A stretch of DNA of 64,000 bases from Ceratopteris richardii (Eukaryota; Streptophyta; Polypodiopsida; Polypodiales; Pteridaceae): contig CM035435.1 in NCBI GenBank assembly GCA_020310875.1, forward strand, positions 64,637,336 to 64,701,335, in the 5' to 3' direction. The position numbers and the translations under genes were made by a program. The notes below the pieces were generated by a model that saw nothing but the letters and a program-made list of their open reading frames with translations, did not search any database and was not told the origin of the DNA. Shown piece by piece: positions 53,374 to 64,000 of this stretch. Every line of letters starts with the position of its first letter. Within the stretch, counting starts at the first letter, position 1.

Positions 53374-53649
53374 AAGCTCTCATTCATTTTTTGAACTCCA
53401 AGCGGTGTCTGATGTAAACTACACTTCCATCAGGTGATATGTCACACTCTAGCCCTAGGCTACCTATGCATGTGTACATAGAGGTGGTATAGGTGTCCTA
53501 AAAATGTTATAGGTGCCTCTGCATAATAGCCCCTAAGGAATCAAGCAGAACTTTTCCTCTCATAAGATTGTTTATGAGAGTAAGTTTCACCTTTTTCTCT
53601 CTACTAGGAACCATAGTATATTATGCATATAAAACAAAGTGGATTGGAA
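53374..53649. other. Unassigned DNA right of Gypsy-3
   Basis: Mixed sequence with no convincing open frame, LTR ends or match to other parts of the window. Nothing can be supported beyond its position as the presumed insertion target of Gypsy-3. Confidence 0.5.
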
Positions 53650-53910
53650 ATCATGCATGTGTATGTGTGTATGCATGTATATTTATGTGTGCATATATGT
53701 GTATGTATGTGTATGTGTATGTATGTGTGTGCATGTGTGTGTATGTGTGTGTATGTGTGTGTATGTGTGTGTATGTGTGTGTATGTGTGTGTATGTGTGT
53801 GTATGTGTGTGTATGTGTATGCATGTATGAGTATGTGTATATGCATGTATGTGTATGTGTGTGCATGTGTATGTGTGTGTATGTGTGTGGATGTGCATGT
53901 GTATGTATAT
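53650..53910. repeat. (TGTGTATG)n microsatellite
   Basis: About 260 bp. The central 100 bp is a nearly perfect array of GTATGTGT octamers, flanked by degenerate TATG/TGCATG units. Similar in type to 24434-24800. Frames through it are repeat artefacts. Confidence 0.95.
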
Positions 53911-54290
53911 AATAGTGAGTCGAAACAAATGAGAACTATGTCAATAAAAAAGAAACCCCTTGTCGAAAATTAAGCAAATTGTGTCTTATGTTTGAAAACC
54001 CTTTATACTATTACACATAGTTTTTAAAAATGAGCTTAAAAAATACTCAACTTTTTGAAATTTTTAATACCAAAATTTGTCAAAAAATGTATACTTTAGT
54101 AGATCGCAAACTGCAAATTATATATGAAAAATATGAAAGACATTAAAAAAAGCATATGGATGAAACCAAGTTAACATATTTATGAGGGAGAAATTGCATT
54201 GGGATTCAATTATATTACAAAACATGACTCAGTCACATGAACTACGTAGCCACATTTGTAAAGCAATAGAAATTGTAAGAGATTTTCATA
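53911..54290. other. Unassigned AT-rich DNA
   Basis: Strongly AT-rich with homopolymer A runs. I see no coding, repeat or structural signal; it may be the 3' flank of the relic at 54290-56260. Confidence 0.45.
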
Positions 54291-56260
54291 GTAGTCATAA
54301 CTTTCTTCATCTATGTCTATGCCCCCTTTATCTGATACACTTATTTCACTTTCTTACTTTTTTGAAGTCTCTTCCTCCTCTTCCATGGCAACAAGAGCTT
54401 TATCTTCATCCAACAACATACCAACTTCAAAAGGATCAAGCATGGATCTTCTTGTTTTCCTCTGATTACAAGTGTCACATAGATCTAGAAGTTTTTTCTT
54501 TATCATATTGATGCTTGCTTTTCTCAAATGCCCTATTTTTGTCAAGACGGAATTGTAAACGAGAATATCTACCTCATCTATTTTAAGAGTAGATGTACTC
54601 TTAATATTCTTTTTCCTTTTTGAACCCATCCTAGTATTGCATACCATTACCATATTTAAAGCGTACCTGTGTATGCATTACTACTTTTGGTATAGTACCA
54701 ATGGATTGTTAAAGAGGTTATTCTATCTTGGTCTATATCCTTAGTGACATCTAGAACTTTTGCATTCCATAATGGTTTAGAAGATTCATCACCCTCAACA
54801 AGGATTGCAATAAGCATGCCAATTTTTATCTCCTTCAAATTTCCATTCCATATTGCTTCAACTTTTTTTGTCATCCTTGGACCTACATAAATATTCCTCT
54901 CTAGTGGGTCTATTAAGCTTTGAAGTGGATGTGCATTACATGCTTTCTCCACATTCACATGTGTGCTAAGCTCCCATGTGAACGGAATGTCAATCGGCCA
55001 ACACCGTGCAATGTTATTCATTATTATCTATTCTTGATGCATTAAAAAGTCATCCCACCAAGATACATCTTCATTGCCTTCATATTTTTTTACACCCTCA
55101 GCATGTCTCTTCTTTTCCATAAGTTTCTGCATCCACCTTTTACTTTGCTCAAGCATGTTTCTAGATTCGAATATAATGATTTTATCTTCATATGGAGATT
55201 GTTTTGCACATAGAATAAAAATCAACATCCATTCTTAAGCTCCCACCCATCAAAAGATGAATATTGCTTTGAAAATAAAAGATTTGTGTCATCAATCCTC
55301 CTCTTTAGAAATGCATGGTTGAAACTAATATTCTATAATGATTTCAAAGCTTTACTAGTATTATCAACACCTATTGAGCAAAAATCCTTGAAGTCATAGG
55401 TCTGTGTAGGATGTTGAGCTTCAGACTTTGGAGTATAAGCTTGTGAAATTAAAACGGTCAGTGATGGAAGAGTAAAAGCATTATGGCATGCAAATCTCCT
55501 AGAAAATGTATTGAACATTTGATCAATGTGATCACAACTACACTCTTTCTTTCGAAAGCTTGACTCTCACAATGCTCTCCAAGAAGAGTTCTAAAATGAT
55601 CTTTTCCTAAAATTGTTGTGGCCCCCTTAGCCATGTCCACCAAAGTGGCACAAAATGATCATTCATCCATCCTAACTTTTCGTGGAATAGTAACATTGTT
55701 GAACTCTTCTTTCCACAATCTAGTAAAATGGTGATACCGCATAACCTTGTCATTTTTACTAAGCATATCTTCTCTATAGACCCAAAATACTTCCTGACAT
55801 GTAAAGTTATCTGACAAGTATAACCTTTCAATAGTATGCATAACTTCACAATGCAAACTAAAATAGTTCATCTTCCAGTTCATTGCATGATGATCAATAG
55901 ATCATTTGTTTGCAATTCTATAACAAGTTTTAAAGATGAGATCTCCATTGATAAGTTTCTGCTAAACCTTATGGAGTCTCCAATTCCCCAAGCTCATTGC
56001 AATTTTAAATGTAGCCCTTCAACATCGAATCCCTCTACTATAGTAATATTCAAATGAAACATGTGATATTGAAGTATTATCCTCAATCGTTTTCATGTGA
56101 GCACCAAGATATATATCATGTCTCTCACTACCTAAATTGAAGAATTTCTCTCTTAGTTTCTTTAGTTTCTTCATTCCTAATCGATTGTAAAAACATTTTA
56201 ACCCACAATAATGCTTCAAAATATCTAAAGAAACCTATCTATTTGAAGTCAAGAATTGAA
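54290..56260 (-). pseudogene. Decayed minus-strand gene or DNA transposon of unrecognised family
   Basis: Minus-strand open stretches line up in one direction: NRLGMKKLKKLREKFFNLGS and RHDIYLGAHMKTIEDNTSIS (56019-56200), then HCEVMHTIERLYLSDNFTCQ and RYHHFTRLWKEEFNNVTIPR (55659-55883). Next come FCATLVDMAKGATTIL and LLGEHCESQAFERK (about 55520-55650), PTQTYDFKDFCSIG (55333-55450), and a C-terminal part with LKEIKIGMLIAILVEGDESS, SLTIHWYYTKSSNAYTG (54656-55021) and KIDEVDILVYNSVLTKIGHL (54354-54653). The R-x-W-x-E-E-[FY]...P-x-x-[VR]...C pattern recalls Cys-containing domains of large plant transposon-related proteins (possibly DUF7869-like). This is a guess. It is interrupted by several stops and frame changes. 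The mild decay and consistent order show it was one gene. There are no LTR or retroelement motifs. Confidence 0.45.
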
Positions 56261-56403
56261 ATTGTGTTTTACTTACTTCTTGAGGATTTATTTTAAATAT
56301 GATGGGCCTAGCCTCCTTCTCATTGAAGTCGTTTGTTCTGATTGCACGAATCCATAGATAGATGAGATTCAATTGTTAGATGATCAAAATTCATCACATT
56401 ATT

Positions 56404-56583
56404 TGTTGATATATTTCCGTAGTGATGTGTGTGAACACACTTAGGACCATCGGGGTACATTTTTCCTTCTTTAGGAGGTTTTTTCCCCCGGCTTGTATAT
56501 ATGCCTATAACCCTAATGGATTCTTATCTCTATTCATTCATTTGGTAATACATTCAGTGTTGTGTGTTGTGCTCCAAGATTCT
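56404..56583 (+). repeat. Truncated LTR of the Copia-1 family
   Basis: It starts TGTTGATATATTTCCG and follows the reverse complement of 2802-3031 for about 180 bp (GTGATGTGTGTGAACAC, GACCATCGGGG, CTTGTATATATGCC, TGTTGTGCTCCAAG). It then diverges about 45 bp short of the LTR end, where Gypsy-4 leader sequence begins. It is a relic with no internal part. Confidence 0.88.
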
Positions 56584-56624
56584 ACTAGAAACATCATAAA
56601 AATTTGTGTTTTTTTGTCTATGAT

Positions 56625-57290
56625 GACAGGACAAAACCATGATAGACATTGTCTATCATGATAGACACCTGTTTATCACAACAAATACCATCTATCATGA
56701 CAAATCGAGACAGACAACAGATGATAGACGACAAATGATAGACTCCATCTATTGTGACAAACACCCATCTATCATGACAGACACCGTCTATCACGACAAA
56801 CCGAAATCCACGATATATGATAGATGACAGATGATAGACACTATCTAACGTGACAGATAATAGACACCATCTATTGCGACATATGATAGACACCATCTAT
56901 CATGATAGACACTCATCTATCATGACAGACATCGTCTATCGTGATAAACCAAAATCCACAACAGATGATAGACACCATCTATCACGACATACACCATCTA
57001 TTTTCAATAGATCAAAATCTGCAATAGATGATAGACACCATCTATTGCAACAGACACCCATCTATCACGACAAACATTGTCTATCACGATAGACCAAAAT
57101 CTATGACAGATGATGGACGATAGATGACAAAGGATAGACACCATTTGTCGTGACAAACACTCATCTATCATGATAGATAGAGGCCACGATAGACGATAGA
57201 CAACAGACAATGTCTATCATGATAGATGTATGTCTATCAAACAGACATGTCTATCACAATAGACACTGTCTATCATGATAGGCTTAAAAT
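56625..57290. repeat. Palindrome-rich minisatellite in the Gypsy-4 leader
   Basis: About 665 bp is built of TCTATC/GATAGA units. Common forms are CACCATCTATCATGATAGACA and CATCTATCACGACAGAC, in higher-order groups of about 75-100 bp. TGTCTATCATGATAGACA is a perfect 18-bp palindrome. Both strands give open frames of the DRHHLSRQ type, which come from the repeat. It lies where Gypsy-1 has its TCGCGA array. Confidence 0.93.
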
Positions 57291-58150
57291 TTTGGTAAAA
57301 ATTTAGCTATTATTTTTTGGAAATTGGGGCTAATTTTGGCATATTTTTTAATCTTTTTTTACCTATATAGTCATGGAGGCCTTATACAAATAAACAACTA
57401 TCTTGAGAGATTCTATTTGCCCGTTTGAACCCTAGAACCCTGAATTGACATAAGTTTTTCATATGAGATCCATTTTTTTAGCTCTAAGGGGGACTAGAAA
57501 ACCAAGGGAGCTCTAGAGATTTTTTTATCAATATAAAAGGGGAAAAAAGGGTCTTTAAACATTGCCTAAATCAAAATTGTCTATCAATTAAAGTTAAAGT
57601 GTGATCTAAACTTGGGACTTTTACAAGTCCACCAAGATGTTGCAAAATTGACCAAAAACCTAATGAGGGCAATGATTGGACTTCTTGGAGATAATTTGGG
57701 GTTGGAAACATTGAATAACATCAACAATCAAGGGTATCTAGAGCAAGGTGCCAGCATGTGCAAGCTTGGGAACGTGTGTCCTGAGCATACAAGTGCAACC
57801 AAGGAGAAGCAACTTGAGGTTGGAAGATCTCTCAACCCCCTTAGTCAATTTTTAGCTTAGGCTAAGTGCGATTAGTGGTTTTGTTTGATTAGAGGCATGA
57901 TAGGAACACTCAAGTCCTAACAACATTTAAATTCACAGGTTTAAGAAAAAGTTAATTGTAGTCAAAGGACAACTTAAGGGCAAAAAATTTAATCTGATTG
58001 GATGAAGAACATCAAGTATGGAAAACCTAAGTGATCTTGATGAGGCATGGGTTGAAACAAGGAAATACATACTAAAAAAATTAAAAGAAACAAGTGATTG
58101 ATATCAAGAAATCAACAATGTGGTTGTACAAGGTTCATTGGGCTAATTAA
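57291..58150 (+). other. Gypsy-4 leader downstream of the minisatellite
   Basis: It aligns with Gypsy-1 18780-18000 read on its minus strand: TTTTCATATGAGATCCATTTT, GGGACTAGAAAACCAAGGG, TTGGAAGATCTCTCAACCCC, AGTCAATTTTTAGCTTAGGC. It is non-coding apart from short chance frames. Confidence 0.8.
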
Positions 58151-58154
58151 TAGG

Positions 58155-60020
58155 GCGTATGAACCTTAGATCAAGTAGACACCTTATTAGATCATGTAAG
58201 GCTAGTGTCAACCATATGGCTAGGTCGTGGGCCCAATAGCTTAGTGATTATCCCTACATACTCAATTTGGAAACGAGTGATTCAGAGATGTTCTTTAACA
58301 TGGAATGACTAGTAGGTAGTGCAAGCATAGCCTATTTAAAGACACCAGAAGGTCCCTATAAGACATAGTTAGAATATATTAGGACCAACTGATTAGGTGC
58401 ACGCATCTATGAGGATGGTCTAAAGCGATCAATTATCCAACTCAAAAATCCCGATCAACCCTTCTGACTTGAAAACCTAGTGGTCAAATTCGAAGAGGGT
58501 TCATACATTGATAAGCAAGGAACCATGTATGTGGTTACCAGCTTATTGGATAGGAAAGATGAGTTTAGAAATGTCATTCCTGAGAGTGAGATAGGAGACC
58601 TAGAGCAAGGAAACCTAGGATGAGAACTCATGACTCCTCGAGGCAAGTCTATCTTGACAAGAGTGATAACTCCATAGTGGGTTCCCCAAGACAAAAAAAG
58701 CATAGAATTGTTCTTGAATAGAGAAATGGAGGAAGCTTTTTGGAGATGCAAGTCATATCAGCTTAGTGAAATAGGTGGAGTCACCATCGATGAGTTCAAA
58801 GCTCCAGAGATACCAAGCAAAGTTGTCTATCTAGATAACATGTCAGAGAGAATGTTTGTGGTAATAGAGCATGGTAGGCATGCACATACTTGGAAGGGAA
58901 AGTTGATTTTCCCTTCACCAAGATCTAATGTTTCCCATGGCCACCAAGGAGCAAGATCATGCTAGACTCATGAAACCCAGAGGGAGAGAGCTAGAGAGAG
59001 AGCTAAAGTGAGCTTTCCAAACCCCTTAGCAAGAGAGCGATGAAGATTAGATGAAAAAAGAACAGATTAGGAGAGACACCAAAATTTGAGACATCAAATA
59101 GGCATGGATGAGTTTCCCTTGCCTAGGCTTAGAGGACAACCAAAATCTTGAGGCCTACTCAACTAGTTAAATCCATGAAGAATTACTTTGATGGCACTAG
59201 AGATCCTTACGGTCAGGTAGCAAAGTTTAGATAAGATTTGAGAGCATAACAAGTCAAGGACATGTTCACTTAGTGCAATGCCTTTGATCTACTCAATTCA
59301 GAAATATAGCATAGTTGCTAGAAGCTTTCATTATTGAATTCTCCAAAAGTGGCATCAGACACAATACCTCATCATTGATACATAGCTTCATGCAGATGCC
59401 CCAAGAAACAGTCAGACTAGTAGGAAGAAGATTTAGACAATACATAGAGAGATGCCTTGTGCCAGAGTTACCCACACCAACCAAAAAAGTGGCATTGTTC
59501 CTAGATGGATTGTTGAGTGCTAAATTGAGATCGTACGTGTATCTAAAGGGACCGAGAACCATAGAGCAATGTGTAGCATGTGCATAGACATTGAGGACAA
59601 CCTAGGTGAGGAACTAGAGCTCTCAAATATTTCCAAAGATTCTGATAGTTCTACTAGCTTCACATCCAAACCTCCTACTTCTATTGATGAATTGGCAGAC
59701 AAGTTAGCTTAGAAGTTAGGAGTAGCTCAGAAGTTATGAGTCTCTAGCAAGCATACACCTAGATTTGTCTTAGCGAAACGATTCTATACCTATGGAGGAG
59801 ACCATATGGCTAATATGTGCCCAATAATGGTTCAACCCCAAGTGAACCCTAGCAGCAAGTACTGCATAATAGAAATGAGGTATACTAACCACATCTCCTC
59901 CCTAGGTTGCTTATTTTCCCAACTCCATCGAGTCAAGAACCTCTGCTTCTGTGAATCAATACTCACAAGAATTTCTAAGAGAAATGGGCAAAACAAAGTG
60001 AAAATCCTCCCCCATTGAAA
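58155..60020 (+). pseudogene. Gypsy-4 gag region
   Basis: Basic N-terminus near 58155 (MNLRSSRHLI), then YQLSEIGGVTIDEFKAPEIP and TWKGKLIFPSPRSN, then the capsid-like part (MLEAFIIEFSKSGIRHNTSS, PTKKVALFLDGLLSAKLRSY) and a zinc-knuckle relic near 59795-59825 (GGDHMANMCP). Matches Gypsy-1 16280-17993. Broken. Confidence 0.85.
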
Positions 60021-60022
60021 TT

Positions 60023-61620
60023 GTGGATGACTTGCATGATCAATTCCCACAAGATATTCCTTTTATATTTGGAGAACAAGAGGATGCCCAGTCTAGTGAA
60101 TGGTTAGACTTCGAGTCTAATTCTTTACAAGAATTGCCTCATTTCACACGTCCGTGGGAAGCAAAGGCTACCTATATGAGAGCACTCACTGTCATGGAAA
60201 GAAACAAAGACTCAGTCTTGCCTAGAAATACTGAGGTAGTAAAGAATACTGAAGTGTAGTGCAATCTCACTTTAAAGGAGCTACTCAAAGTTAAACCAAA
60301 ATTGTGGAAACATGTAGCCAATCAAGTGCTGAAAGTAACTAAATCTCAGTCCCAGGTAGGATCACATCGAACAATGCCAAAAATACCTTTGGATAAGATA
60401 GGAGACATGAGTGAAGAAGAAGAAGGAGACACCTATCTCCCTATCACTCATCAGGGTTACACAACCAAAGGAGTTACAATTGCTACCACTTCCCTATGGA
60501 AGCGTCGGGGCAAACCAACACTCAGGCCAACCAGAATGAAGTTACAGATGGCCGATGGTCACATAGAGAGACCCTTAGAACTGCTAGAACGGATGACTCT
60601 CACTACTTGTGGTGTAGAGTTTGAGCACACTTTTGCCATATGTGAATTCAACAAAAAACAAGCCTATGAGATGATTTTGGGATAATCATTCATGAGACAG
60701 TTGCAAGTAGTACAAGATTGGGGAACCAATTCCTTACATTTGCAACACCTAGATGTTACAGCTAAGGTCAATCTCAAAGACTACTCTCATAGAGGCATGC
60801 CCCCTATAGAGTGGAATCCCATCCATAGAGCCGCAGATGATACGGAGTCAATGCATTCCATAGGATCAGGATCCTCATGGACGCATGAAGACACCCACTT
60901 ATGGGTGTGCAAAGTTGTAATGGAAGAAGAGGAAAGAGAAAATGCCAAAGAGGTAGGTGTGAAGGAAACTCATAAATCAAGTCGAGACCCTGGCTATGCA
61001 CCTGTAGTATTTCTGGACAAAGAGTTTGAACCTCACGGTTGGGTGGAAATCCTAGCCACAATGGATGTATCCATCAATGAAGAACAATGGAAACCACACT
61101 CTGATGAAGATGGCTATGACATTTCAGCCTTCACTATAGAACCAATCATGTGTGATTCAATTATTGACGAATGCGAGCCTAGTGTAGATAACCTAAACAT
61201 GCAAGTGACTCGGATTTAGAATCAATAATAATGGATCCTTTATGTGTGTCGGAAGAGGAATACTTGTACGTAGTAGTAGCTTACCCTCAAGGACGAGGAG
61301 AGCTTCCAAATGATGTGAGATTAACCACATAGGTAACCACCAAGAGGGAAGATAAGAAAAGAAAGAAGAGAGAACTCCCATCAGACGAGGAAGAATCTTT
61401 ATCTGAGGTCCCTGAAAACTTTAAGGAATATGAGATATAGGATAGAAAAGTCATGATTAGAATGCCTAAATGAGAAGCACTCATAGGATTAGCCTATGAT
61501 AACAAAGAGACAACTAAAAAGATTATTGTGACCATAGAAAAAGGTGAAGAATGATGCACATACATAGGACATGACCTGATGGAAGAAGAGGAAAAACTGT
61601 TGATTGATTTGTTATGAGAA
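60023..61620 (+). pseudogene. Gypsy-4 protease and linker region
   Basis: LDFESNSLQELPHFTRPWEA and EEGDTYLPITHQGYTTKG lead into the protease flank MKLQMADGHIERPLELLERM and AYEMILG. The acidic linker then has DYSHRGMPPIEWNPIHRA, HGWVEILATMDVSINEEQW and DEDGYDISAFTIEPIM. It is close to Gypsy-1 13400-14760. Broken. Confidence 0.85.
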
Positions 61621-63092
61621 TACAGAGATGTGTTTGCTTGGATTTATAAGGACCTAAAAGGATTAGACCATGAAATATGCTCGCATACAATTCCCACGAC
61701 CTCAAAAGCCAAACCCCCTAAGCAGAAGCCATACACATATAATGACAATTATGCAGCCAAGATCAAGGAAGAGATAGATCGATTGGTGGAAGCTAGATTT
61801 ATCTATGAAATTGAGCACACTGAATGGGTATCACCCACTGTAGTGGTGCCCAAGAAGAATGGCAAACTATGCATATGCATTAACTTGAAAAATTTAATGC
61901 AACCACTATTAGAGATAGTTGTCTACTTCCTATAATTGAGCATCTATTGGAAAGAGTAGCATGCAAGGAAGTATACAACTTGCTTGATGGGGGCTCTCGT
62001 AATAATCAAGTGGCCATAGCACTAAAAGACCAGCATCAGAAAAATTTTGCCACAAAGTTGGGCATATTTGCATTTGAGGTAATGCCATTTGGGCTCAGCA
62101 ATGTGCCAGCTACCTTCCAAAAGCTGATGTGTCATGTCTTTAAAGAGTTATTGCATAAAAACTTGGAAGTCTATGTTGATGATCTATGTGCTCATTCAAA
62201 CACTAAACAAATGTAGAGAATATCAGGTCTGCTTGAACCCAAAAAAGTGTGTCTTTATGGTCACGCAAGGCAAGATTCTAGGGCACATAGTGTCAAAGAA
62301 TGGGATATCCACAGACGAGGACAGAGTAAGAGCTATTGTAGAGCTATCTAGGCCTAAGAATGTCAAGGAAGTACAAGCTTTCATGGGTCATTGTGGCTAT
62401 TATCGACATTTAATTCACATATATGCAATCATTGCAAAGCCTTTATACACGCTTTTGACTAACTTCGAGTGGATGTAAGAATGTGAAATCTCCTTTAATG
62501 AGCTTAAGTGATGATTATGCTCAACACCAATCTTGACTACACTTGATTGGAACAAACCCTTCCATGTTCATGTGGATGCATCCAATTACGCAATTGGGTG
62601 TGTACTAGCACAACCTATTGGTGAAGGTAATATATGGATCTCTCTATTGCTTATGCTAGTTGACATTTGAATATGGCTAAATGAAATGATACCACTTTTG
62701 AAAGAGAAGGATTAGTCATGGTGTATGTGGTTAAAAAATATAGAAATTATTTTCTTGCAAATAAGTTTAGATTTTTTACAGACCATCAAGCACTACTCTA
62801 TCTAGTAAACAAACCTTGCAATATTGGGAGATTAGTAAGATGGTTCCTCTTATTAATGGAATATGACTTTGAACTTGTGGTTAGGAAAGGTAGGACACAT
62901 CTTAGGGCGGATCACCTTTCTAGACTAACTTTAGGAGAGTCCCCTCAAAGAGTATCAAATGACCTTCCTGATGCTTACTTGTCCAATCTAGAAGTAGTGC
63001 ATGAATGGGCCAAAACTATAGTGCCTATTCTAGCATTTGGACCTAAACATCCTATACTAAAAGTCAAAGATAAGGAAGTAGCGAGGTCTTAA
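61620..63092 (+). pseudogene. Gypsy-4 reverse transcriptase and RNase H region
   Basis: RT: KQKPYTYNDNYAAKIKEEID, KKNGKLCICINLKN, FGLSNVPATFQKLMCHVF, LEVYVDDLCAHSN (catalytic YVDD) and KILGHIVSKNGISTDEDRVR. RNase H/connection: FRFFTDHQALLYLVNKPCNI and RKGRTHLRADHLSRLTLGES. Same family as Gypsy-1. Broken. Confidence 0.9.
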
Positions 63093-63650
63093 AAATACCA
63101 TATATTGGCAGGCAATGTGTATAAGCACACCAATCAAGGCATACTGGCTTATTGTGTAGAGGAAGATGTGCATGCAAATTGGTTGCAAATAGCACATGTA
63201 GGTGCACTGCAACAACATCACTTCAAACACCAAACCCTTCAAACTCTATGAAGATTAGGAGTGCATCGGCCAATAATGGAAGCAGATGTCCATAGGATGT
63301 GCAAGGAATGCCAAATCTACACCAAAAAGCATACTTTGATGTCCATGTGAAGGATAAGGACTTGAAAGGAGGAGATTTAGTATTAGTATACACCTTGAAG
63401 CAACATGCACAAAAGTTGGAGAAGCGTGGCTATGGACCCATGATTATTAATAGAATATCAACTAGTGGAGCTATCCAATTAGCCACTCTAGAAGGCGACA
63501 TCCTACCTAGTTACATTAGTGGATGCAGAGTCAAATTATATGAAGAAACCCTCACAAAGGAAACGCTAAATTGACTCAATGCTGCAAAGAAATGTAAGGA
63601 ACAAGAAATACGAGTGCAAGAAGAAGTGCAAGTAGAAGCCTTATCATCAC
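63093..63650 (+). pseudogene. Gypsy-4 integrase ends, core deleted
   Basis: 63093-63320 carries the extra N-terminal HHCC segment (ANWLQIAHVGALQQHHFKHQ). From about 63325 the C-terminal part follows directly (KAYFDVHVKDKDLKGGDLVL, GYGPMIINRISTSGAIQLAT, YISGCRVKLYEETLTKE), then the start of the segment that leads to the second protease in other copies. The match stops near 63650. Confidence 0.87.
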
Positions 63651-63654
63651 CCTC

Positions 63655-64000
63655 ATGAGGGACCCACTTGGGTTTAAGCTTGTTATTGATCAAAAGGAGC
63701 ACTTGATGATGCCTAAAGGGGAGGGGATTTCTTATAGTTAACGATCCTTTTGCCAAGGAGGAACAACGATTTCTCAATTGACCACTCTTTGGGGGATTCG
63801 CCAAGGTTAAAAGCACATCTTTCTCACCAGATTTTCCATAGGACCTCCCCTCTGATGGCATTCCAGAGAGTTGCAGAGCAGCCGATAGCTTCTCCGGTAG
63901 AGCTTGCTTCCAACTGAGAAGTTTCTGAAGAAAAATTATCTTTCCAACCGTTTGCCACAGCCTTTTGGAATTGGGACAGGTAAAGAAGATGTGAGAAACA
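63655..64000 (-). pseudogene. LINE-like 3' coding fragment (RT zinc-binding domain)
   Basis: On the minus strand, 63950-63999 reads VSHIFFTCPNSKRLWQT, the H-x4-C-P-x-[AS]-x2-[VL]-W pattern of the zinc-binding domain at the end of plant LINE L1-type ORF2. In another frame 63815-63860 reads LWNAIRGEVLWKIW, which fits the usual W-x2-[IL]-R-x4-W-x-[IV]-W continuation. So at least one frameshift lies between them, and a stop follows the second piece. It runs off the right edge; no poly-A tail is evident at its left limit, where it meets Gypsy-4. Confidence 0.6.

Larger units (their letters stand above)
56584..63650 (+). mobile_element. Gypsy-4: old plus-strand Gypsy remnant
   Basis: Leader with minisatellite (56584-58150), gag (58155-60020), protease (60400-60700), RT and RNase H (61620-63090) and fused N- and C-terminal parts of integrase (63090-63575) follow the Gypsy-1 order. 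The middle of gag-protease and the integrase core are deleted. LTRs, second protease and post-integrase module are absent in the window. It is broken at dozens of places and old. Confidence 0.9.

Noticed and set aside
56618-57210. Open frames on both strands (DRHHLSRQ and VYHLSSII-type) in the TCTATC array
   Set aside because: Same reason: products of a short repeat in a retroelement leader.
63511-63861. 116-residue minus-strand open frame as a new gene
   Set aside because: It spans the junction between LINE-like sequence and the antisense of Gypsy-4; the recognisable LINE peptide is mostly in another frame.

Overview
The window is plant nuclear DNA made almost entirely of nested LTR retrotransposons. 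The Copia primer sites match plant initiator-Met tRNA, the giant Gypsy elements use an Asp-tRNA-type primer site, and old copies look depleted in CpG. The density and depth of nesting suggest a large repeat-rich land-plant genome (fern, lycophyte or gymnosperm would fit), but the lineage cannot be settled from this sequence. I see no rRNA, tRNA, CRISPR array or intact host gene.

Layout. 1-3031: right part of a minus-strand Copia element (Copia-1), ending in its 5' LTR. 3032-3223 and 20664-24433: two halves of an old plus-strand Gypsy element (Gypsy-0) split by a young, nearly complete 17.4-kb minus-strand Gypsy (Gypsy-1, 3224-20663). 24434-24800: TG-rich microsatellite. 25421-32056: minus-strand Gypsy remnant (Gypsy-2) holding a degraded plus-strand Copia piece (about 29110-31125). 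32071-53373: old minus-strand Gypsy (Gypsy-3), hit by Copia-2 (40579-46977, minus), Copia-3 (47046-52542, plus) and a 342-bp solo LTR (38674-39015). 53374-56403: unassigned DNA, a second TG microsatellite and a decayed minus-strand protein-coding relic of unknown family. 56404-56583: truncated LTR of the Copia-1 family. 56584-about 63650: plus-strand Gypsy remnant (Gypsy-4). 63655-64000: 3' part of a LINE-like element on the minus strand.

The five Gypsy copies belong to one family or close relatives, and comparing them is the most informative thing here. Beyond gag, protease, RT, RNase H and integrase, the family carries (i) a duplicated HHCC zinc-binding motif at the integrase N-terminus, (ii) a second retropepsin-like domain downstream of integrase, (iii) a roughly 4.5-kb post-integrase module I do not recognise (globular region, acidic Ser/Thr/Pro tail, Pro-rich segment, coiled coil, aromatic/Cys-rich C-terminal domain), preceded by a splice-acceptor-like site kept in two copies, and (iv) a minisatellite of short palindromic cores in the 5' leader, present in two copies at the same place but with different unit sequences. 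This extended architecture is the best candidate for something undescribed.

Relative ages by eye: Gypsy-1 is very young (three LTR differences in 638 bp); Copia-2 LTRs differ by about 5-6%, Copia-3 LTRs by about 8-10%, and Gypsy-3 LTRs by more than 10%. Gypsy-0, -2 and -4 are old and cannot be dated from LTR pairs in this window.
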